Assembly: GCF_021134715.1 (NCBI RefSeq)
Contig: NC_060026.1
Span: 12,081,001 to 12,145,000 of the forward strand
DNA length: 64,000 nt
Direction: 5' to 3'
From: Daphnia pulex
Lineage: Eukaryota > Arthropoda > Branchiopoda > Diplostraca > Daphniidae
Below, piece by piece: positions 57,067 to 64,000 of the stretch (within the stretch, counting starts at the first letter, position 1; each line of letters opens with the position of its first letter). A program made the translations under genes and the position numbers. The notes beneath the pieces were generated by a model. That model made no database searches. It saw only the letters and a list, made by a program, of their open reading frames with translations, and was not told the origin of the DNA.

Positions 57067-58919
57067 TTAAAGGGAAGCAACAATTTCCTCCTCCAACACG
57101 AAACCAGTGAAATGAGTATGATGGCTTACATTGTCAAACAAATCCACCCCTGATGCGGAGAAAATCTCCAGCCAAACTTGATCGCCTTTTTTCAATATCA
57201 GCGTCGATTGGAGGGTCAACATACTATCCTGACCAGTGACGGTGTTAACATCTTCAGCCCAAGCCAACCCCATTGAATTATTGTTCAACTTAAGAAAAAC
57301 TCCTAATTGAACAAAAGATGATGAAGTTGGAAAACTTGCCAGTCCCGAGAAAGAGAAGAAGTAAATTCCCGGTCGTGGTGCCGTGAATATTCCCGTTGCC
57401 AAATCCATGGCATTTCCCTCGTTAAGTAGTGTTGAATCAAACGGAATCGGAATTCCAGTCGAGTTGAACGAAGAACTTCTCTGGACGTAGAAATGGACGG
57501 GCACCGATTTCACGCCGACGTACCCGATCCATTTCTGGAATCCTGTCGATCAATAAAAAAAAATAATACAAATATTTATTGCAATTGAATTATTCGGAAA
57601 AATTTGAAACATTTATACCCGCATCATCAGAGAGTTTCGTGAAATTGCAATAAACGGATTCCATCATCGTAGATCCCATGATGGAATAGAATCCATTTAG
57701 GGTGTGACCAATTAACCAAAGATCCTTACAAGATGTGGGCATTTTTGTCATGGGGACCATTCCAGTACATTCGAATCGACCAAGTGTGTGGATGCCTGAC
57801 GAAGTTTCGAGTTGTGTTCGGCCAAAATTCAACCGAGTGACAGGCAAAACATTTTTATCTGTGATGACACCTGTACGGATTTTAATCCAAAAAGAAATTA
57901 TTGAGTTATTTTGATAATTATCATTACGAGAAATGCTTGCTGCTCGTTTTTACCGTCGTCGACTAACTGAATTGGCGCCGCAGCATCACAGTTGCACTTA
58001 GCAGAAGAATCGACGCAATTGCCATCGATTCCGCACTGGCAGGTGTGAATTCCGTCCGTGTTTTCTCCAGTCCAAAAATATTGCGCATTTCCGTCTCTGT
58101 CATTCCACCAAGCGTAGGGGATAGCAATAAATTCGAAAGGGGCGTAGTAGCAATCGTACTGGAATTATCAGGGAAATTGCAGAAGTTCATTTCACTTTCC
58201 TCAACGAATAATTTACCTTAATCGACTGGTGACATTCTGACGATAATTCGACCAACGCTTCCATCTGCCCGATGGACGCGTTGTAATTGATAGATCGTGA
58301 ATAACATCCAGGATCAGCACAATGACCCACGTCGATAGGGGATTCACTATCGTGTGGAATGGATGTAGATCCTTTTATGGAAACATTATTTAATTATTTT
58401 GAATTCAAAGAAAAGATTAAATTTTGAATCCATTTTACCCGACGTCATGTCGCAGTAAACGTAGATCGGGTTATCGCCGACGCCTTGGCCGTCCGGATCG
58501 ATCCAGTGCATTCCGGACTGAAGAGAAGGATTCGCCATCCAAAGTTCGCGACACGTCCTTGGCATTGCAGCACTCTTTGTAATTGACTGAATTAAATTTG
58601 GGCGATTATTTGAAACTATTTCTGACTCAGTTTGTGGTTTTGGTTGTCCGGATTGAAGCAACAGGGAAGTCAAAATTGTTTCTTGTTTTTGAACTTTTTT
58701 TTCCAGTTGGGCATTTTTGGACTCTAATTGCGTTAGTTTTTCTTCAAGTTGAATATTTTTTTCTTTCAGTTGATAAACTTCCGTCTCCAGCTTGATTTCC
58801 ACTTCTTTTAATCTGCCTTCCAAGGAAACAATGGTTCCAGCGGACGACGTACTGAAACACATCAAAATAAAAAATAGTCCTGTCTTGATAAATAATGGCC
58901 CGGTGTGGAAGTGTACCAT
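57067..58919 (-). CDS. secreted coiled-coil / fibrinogen-contactin-type / C1q-like protein 2 (5 exons)
   Basis: Exons 58919-58439, 58371-58217, 58158-57954, 57870-57619 and 57542-57067 give 522 aa. A signal peptide ending near FILMCFSTSSAG is followed by a coiled coil (LEEKLTQLESKNAQLEKKVQ). Next is TCRELWMANPSLQSGMHWID...VYVYCDM-like, the start of a fibrinogen-type module. Exons 2-3 carry the continuation seen in contactin-associated/neurexin-IV-like proteins (NYNASIGQMEALVELSSEC, YDCYYAPFEF, YAWWNDRDGNAQYFWTGE, CQCGIDGNC, CNCDAAAPI). Exon 4 repeats the short CKDLWLIGHTLNGFYSIMGS...SVYCNFT module found in C1q-like gene 1, and exon 5 is the C1q-like sandwich with FTAPRPGIYFFSFSGLA. It is probably a secreted oligomeric recognition protein; ligand unknown. 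Confidence 0.85.
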
Positions 58920-59330
58920 TTTCGCTTAACTTTTGTTCAACGTTTGAACTGGATTCGTCTAAGCGATGTATTCTCATTTATTGGGCTCACTAATAGCTAC
59001 AGCGTCAATATAATTCAGATACCGAATATCTAAATCTCTTTCACAAGAAGATAACCTCACCTTTTGAAACTTAGGGTTAAAAATAACCTTTCTAGTTTAC
59101 TCTGCCTGCTTTGTTTATTCTTGATAGTCAGTCTCGGCTAAACCAAACGCAAGCGTATGTTGGTTTTACTTTGACCGACCCTTTAAGGCTATATCTTATC
59201 AAGTCTAGTAAGGAGACCTTCGTACTTGTTTTGTCTTGGGTTATTAGTGAAATATTCACCTGCTTTTATTCCAATAAAAACGCAAAGTAAGACTTAACAA
59301 GCGTTGTCAATGATTTATTTTACCGTTGTA
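58920..59330. other. 5' flank of C1q-like gene 2
   Basis: Upstream region of the gene. It includes CGGTCAAACC-like remnants of the cluster promoter block (GGCTAAACCAAACGC on the plus strand). No gene is seen. Confidence 0.35.
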
Positions 59331-59700
59331 CCAACGCACGCAATACGCAAATACAGTTGTCATTGAAACACAACGGGTAAGAAGAAGCTGTGCATCATCG
59401 TCGTTATAGGACTTTTGGATATCTTGTGAAAGATGGTCGATATTTTTTGCGATAATAAAAGCCTTGATATGCTGTCGAACAGCTCGACCATTGTTATAGG
59501 AGAAAAAGTACTGGGCAGATGCTATATAGAAATTTTATTGAAAAAAAAAAAAAAACAACTAATAATCCATGTAGGAAAATGAACCCATCAATAATTAGAC
59601 GTTTAATGTGCATTCAACAAGGCGGTCGATGTAAGTTACGTTATATGTTCGTGGTTTGTGTTTTGAATATTCCTATCCCAGTATCCAGGTTGAATTAAAT
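59330..59700 (-). pseudogene. relics of a fifth copy of the Tyr/Arg/Pro-rich secreted family
   Basis: ATACGCAAATACAGTTGTCATTGAAACAC at 59345-59373 parallels the exon part coding CICVVG, and TTATAGGAGAAAAAGTACTG near 59496-59515 parallels the part coding QYYRPYY. Further on, TGTTTTGAATATTCCTATCC and CCAGTATCCAGGTTGAA at about 59660-59695 match the 3' end of the coding region. The last piece lies on the wrong side of the other two, so the copy was rearranged or two broken copies overlap. Confidence 0.6.
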
Positions 59701-62047
59701 AACAATGTTTGAGTATTTTTAGAAATAAGAAACATTAAGATATAAATGTAATTGAATATCAAATACTTGTTACGGATAATATTGAAATTTGGCAAACATA
59801 AAGCATAGCTCGATTTGGGTAGTTATTCAGGGGGATTGGTGAGGTTGACTTGAGGGCTGTCAAAATAGTGTCAGTGGAGACGAAGCATGGCCAATTCGCC
59901 ATGAGACAAAGAAATATCATATAAAAGTAGTTTGTGAGGATTTAAAAAAAAGATTTATAGACCTCATCTCAACTCTCACTGCTGAAGAACTGCGGTTGCG
60001 TCTCCTATTCCTATGCTCCGATTTTTCTGACAAGGTGTTCGCGGTAACAATAACAAACAATTTTATCTTCTAAGTCTTCTCTTCGCAGTCTATGTTTTTT
60101 TCGTGTTGCCTACTTTTTACTAATCTAAAATGTCTGAAAAATCATTTAAATGTTTTGTGTGCTCAGCTGTAGTTAAAGTCGGTATAGTATGTTTTAAACA
60201 ACAGGTCATTTTCATCTTTTTCATGGATTCCTTAAAACAATTGGGTTTGGCAGGGTTTGGTCTTAGAACTTTATCATGTGGGAATGAGGATTGCAAAGCT
60301 GAGTTCAATAGTTTTTATAGTGAAGATCATGTTCTTAATTTTGCCCATTAAAGAAACCCAGTCAAGAATTAAGCAATAGTTGTGAGCCTTGCAATCTCCT
60401 AACGAGCCATGTATTGTTCATTGTTAATGATATGGGCCTAAACAATCATTTTAGAGTCATACGTTCACTTTTCATAACATATGTCTGAAATAGACAAATC
60501 TGTAACAAATATTGAGCTAGAGCTAAAAACAAAATCAGTCAATCTGCAATTGATTATTCATTGTTTTAATTTATTAGTGGGATATTTAATGGTATTGCTC
60601 AGGTCTGTGATTTAAAAACATGATTGGAAAGTAGGGCTACCAATTGCTAAGGACCACTCAGATTTAATTCTCAAGTGAAAAGGAATTGTTATAAGTCAAT
60701 AAGGCCTTATATCGCCCCAAATTCCCTTTCGCTTTCAAGAAATGGATAGTGGATACAGCTTAATTTTCTTTCCATCAACTTTTTCCTTCGCAAAAATAAT
60801 AAGATTAAAAGAAATGGAGGTGCGAAGGGTGAATTCTCGGGAATCACTTTTGGCATAGAATCAATACAGAAAATACCGAGGGAATAAGTCACGCTTAAAC
60901 GTGACGAGTTTGAACGACAGGCATGATGGGCATCCATCATAGTTATTTTACTGTTACACGTTACAGAATGAAAAAGGCTCACAAAACCTCCATTAATGAC
61001 TCGACAATATTTTCTCTTGTAAATTTCTGTTAGGTTTTTCACTGACCGTGATGTACTTTCACGATTGAACAACTTGTCTGTGGACCTTAATCGTCCAAAC
61101 TCAACAGGTTTTCTCTTGTAACTTATATACATCCCCCAAAAAAGAGTTGTGATTCGGCAGTTTCCGGGAAATAGCCGATTCTGCACAACGTTTTGTATAA
61201 ACTTAATAGACTGTCGGCCTTGTTAATGTATTTATTGCGTATGTACTTTATCTTCTACATAGGTATATATATCTGTTACGCAAGAGCGCAGCATCCCCCG
61301 CTGTTGTTCGTGCCCAAACGGACTCTTGCTTCGGGCATTGAAAGTCGCTGTCCTCTTTTTTATTCCGTAAAGTCGCGCCAAAACCATCCGAAAGCCGGAG
61401 AAAAATCTGCATCGGAACGACGGCTGTTCACGGGAAGGAAGTATTTAGGACGAATGGAAATCAGGTAAGAGCTATAGTGCCGATTGAGATTATTATTGAA
61501 CGCGAACACGACGAGAGATCCAAAGTCTGGCCACACATTAAGACAGGGATATTTTGACTCGACATTTTCCAGTCGTGAGTGTGTAGTACACAATTGCGTG
61601 TTATCCGCCAGGAAAATAGTTTGCCGGGATCATATCGTCACGAGATTAAATAAGTGAGCCACTTAAATTCCGCGCGTCCTTTACCTTGAGGAGGATATAG
61701 GGAAATTACTTTTTCCCTATTCAGATAGGAAACCTTTTTAATAATTTGTTGTTTTGTAAAACAAACATTTTCTCGTTTCGTTTGGGAAAAATTCCACAGA
61801 CGCGGTGCCGTTTGTTTAAGATATTGTCAAATATTCAATGTGTGACAGGCAGCACACTTAGGCTAAAAAACAGAAAAAACTAAGTGGTTGACGAGATATA
61901 CGTTGCAGCAATAGGTCACGTTCCTTTAGAGATACAACAATAATATCAGTTTTATCGCCAAACGAAATGTCAGTCGACGTTTTACTTGACCTGGTACTTA
62001 GAGTTGTTTGCTTTCACGAGCTGAACGCATCACAGTTTTCGAAAATC
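59701..62047. other. 2.3-kb gene-poor stretch
   Basis: No gene is supported. A 73-codon plus-strand ORF at 60130-60351 (cysteine pairs CFVC and CGNEDC) has no signal peptide or known domain and could be part of an old mobile element. The rest is AT-rich. Confidence 0.4.
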
Positions 62048-62054
62048 TATAAAA
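62048..62054 (+). promoter_or_regulatory. TATA box of the chitin-binding protein gene
   Basis: TATAAAA 84 bp upstream of the ATG at 62132. Spacing allows a transcription start near 62078-62082 and a 5' UTR of about 50 bp. Confidence 0.6.
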
Positions 62055-62131
62055 GAAAATCGAATAATCCTCTCCTTTCTCATTTCACATCTCGGTGAGC
62101 AAACGAAATTTGGGGTCGAAAAAACAACAAA

Positions 62132-63760
62132 ATGAAGTGCCCGTCGACATTGGCAACTGTTGCAACTCTATTTCTCTTCCAGGGTGAGTTAATTCTGAAA
62201 ACTCAATTTGATTGTTTGCCAGTGGCTTAACTCTGTTACACTTATTTGATTACAGTGTGCCTAGGGCAGTTGGCGTCAGCAGGCTTGCTGCATGACCGCC
62301 TCCTAGCAAAAGAGGTAAGACTGCGCAGAATTACCATTTCTATTTTAAACCAATTTTGCGATAAAAAAAAGTGCTATATTCGACCAGAACAGCACCGTCG
62401 TACGCATTTTCCTTACCAAAATAATAACAATAATCTAAGTCGTTAGTACTTATACAACATCTAATGGTAATACCTAGTCGTAAGACGTAACTTCCTTATC
62501 TTGTTTGTCAATTTGAGCCGGTGCTTGGTGTTCGTCTCTCGTCATTTTTGACGAGTGACTCCTAATTATCAGCTGATGCATTATGTTTACTCACGCAATT
62601 CTACATGGTGAAATATACACCCGAATTACATCATCTTACTATATTTCAATCTTAATTTAGGATTTCGTGTGCCCTTCAGACGGTTTTTATGCAGTTCCCG
62701 GAACCTGCTCCGGCAATTACTACTCGTGTGTTAATGGATTTCCCTATGAGATGGTAACGTATAATTAGTTAAATGAATTTACAGTTGGAATGCGACGTTA
62801 TTGCGCAATTGCGGAAAGTGACTCAACTTTGATCTAGACATGTCCCGGCAGTGCAGTTTTCGATCCAGCGTTGGGCGCTTGTGTCCCACCGTCCGATGCA
62901 TCATGCAAATGTAGGACGAATTTAATAAATTTAGTCTGATTACATTTTTTTAAATTATTTTTTTTTTTCGCTATGAAATGGGGGTACAGCATTCCAGTGC
63001 CCTGCTCAAGGTGGATTTTACGCCATTCCCGAAACCTGCGGTAGTAGCTACTACTCTTGCGTCAACGGAGTTGCCTATGTGATGGTAACGTCTAGCTATA
63101 GATTAACGACGTCAATCTAATTGGCGCCATAAACAAATCTAATGTTTCTCTATTTTCATGATTCAGAACTGTCCTGGGTCTTCCATTTTTGATCCTGCGG
63201 TGGGCGTTTGCGTCCCAAAAGAAGTTGCGTCATGTTTTGATGGTACGTTCTAAAATAGGAGTGTATTCAATTTAAGAGTTTTAATAACAGTAGTTAACTT
63301 CATATCCATGACTAATGCTAAAAATATATAACCAATATAGTAACAACTGTACCGCCTACCCCTACGCCTACCCCTAACCCAACCCCTACGCCTGTATCGA
63401 CGACGACTACTACTCAATCCCCCGGCACATTTATCTGTCCCAGTGAATTCGGATTCTTCCCCACTGGTATCCCATGCGACGATGATTTCTGGAGATGCTC
63501 CAACGGTCTATCTTATCTCATGGTAAGGTTCTACGAATTAGCAGATTTTTATTGCCCAATAATATAATTTCTTGCTATAAAACTTTTATTCTGTTTATAG
63601 AGCTGTCCACCAACTACCATTTGGTATCAAGACAAGACAGGTAAAGACAAATCACTTTATAAACTACCAAATAACTGGTATCAATTAACGGTGGTGTTAT
63701 ATTTATTTTCTTTCTCTTACAGTCTGTGACTACCCGTACAACGTTCCGGGCTGCGCTTAA
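62132..63760 (+). CDS. secreted peritrophin-like protein with three chitin-binding type 2 (CBM14) domains
   Basis: Exons 62132-62183, 62256-62314, 62661-62753, 62838-62910, 62990-63084, 63167-63242, 63341-63522, 63601-63640 and 63723-63760 join in phase to 235 aa. The signal peptide MKCPSTLATVATLFLFQVCL is split over exons 1-2. Three domains follow with the peritrophin-A cysteine pattern: CPSDGFYAVPGTCSGNYYSC, CPAQGGFYAIPETCGSSYYS and, after a Thr/Pro-rich linker, CPSEFGFFPTGIPCDDDFW. Each ends with a -CP-G/P--FDP or similar half. In all three an intron in phase 0 lies at the same place, directly after the -G-xYxM end of the first half, so the domains arose by exon-pair duplication. The protein should bind chitin of the peritrophic matrix or cuticle outside the cell. 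AATAAA is at 63861-63866. Confidence 0.92.
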
Positions 63761-63860
63761 CCAAAATTGGCACTGGTCGTCGCCATCATATAAGCCCCTA
63801 AAGATTCAATTATAAAAGATTCCAGTACGAAAATAATTCCCAAAAATTCAAACGCCGATC

Positions 63861-63866
63861 AATAAA
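63861..63866 (+). terminator. polyadenylation signal of the chitin-binding protein gene
   Basis: AATAAA about 100 bp after the stop codon, in GATCAATAAAGATT. The remaining sequence to 64000 has no feature that I can support. Confidence 0.65.
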
Positions 63867-64000
63867 GATTTGACATTATAAACATAGTATGCAGAACAAA
63901 AAGAGGATTTTTAAAAAGAAAACATTTATTATTAGATTTGGTGCGAAGCTTTTATAAAATTCTGAATACATGTGAGTCGCTCTTCAAGAGACGCCGAAAC

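Noticed and set aside
60130-60351. 73-codon ORF with CFVC and CGNEDC cysteine pairs
   Set aside because: It hints at a zinc-binding peptide of an old mobile element, but it is too short and isolated to call.
60707-61186. 159-codon minus-strand ORF
   Set aside because: No hydrophobic leader, domain or splice partner; reads like chance in AT-rich DNA.

Overview
The window is nuclear DNA from an animal, most likely a branchiopod crustacean of the Daphnia type. The genes have many short GT-AG introns (mostly 55-130 bp). The families are those of an arthropod: a chitin-binding peritrophin-like protein, a PAN/apple protein, C1q-like proteins, an LDLa/Frizzled membrane protein, V-ATPase subunit a and an AMT ammonium transporter. 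One intron is bounded by an 8-bp direct repeat of the sort reported for recent Daphnia intron gains. The species call is inference; the gene models were spliced by eye, and for nearly every gene the exon lengths add up to a whole number of codons.

Layout. 1-5.2 kb is repeat-rich and has no host gene: a tRNA-like SINE head, a GGGAC microsatellite of about 64 copies, a nearly perfect 1.3-kb palindrome, a decayed non-LTR retrotransposon 3' end and a solo LTR with a 4-bp target duplication. 5.2-9.6 kb (minus) holds an actin-regulator-like gene with a proline-rich stretch, two WH2 motifs and coiled coils (espin/Forked-like). 10.4-14.9 kb (minus) is a complete 17-exon V-ATPase a subunit. 15.3-16.2 kb (minus) is a small secreted protein with a TATA box. 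18.35-20.39 kb (plus) is an AMT transporter whose last codons are repeated 400 bp downstream inside an antisense, probably dead, Ser/Lys-rich ORF. 21.7-28.4 kb (plus) is a secreted protein with five PAN-like repeats, each opening with an exon of exactly 139 nt. 29.6-39.3 kb (minus) is a type II membrane protein with a Ser/Thr-rich stalk, a Frizzled domain and five LDLa modules, resembling corin without its protease. 39.3-45.7 kb appears non-coding.

45.7-59.7 kb is a tandem cluster on the minus strand: four paralogs of an unrecognised secreted family (Tyr/Arg/Pro-rich N-terminus, cysteine-rich C-terminal domain) interleaved with two intact C1q-like genes, and with broken copies of both families. 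Promoter blocks and 3' flanks were duplicated with the genes. 62.1-63.8 kb (plus) is a three-domain chitin-binding protein. The right third of the window therefore encodes secreted proteins that could work at an extracellular surface such as gut lining, cuticle or haemolymph; this is inferred from signal peptides and families only. The interleaved array of unrecognised cysteine-rich proteins and C1q-like genes is the best candidate for something undescribed.
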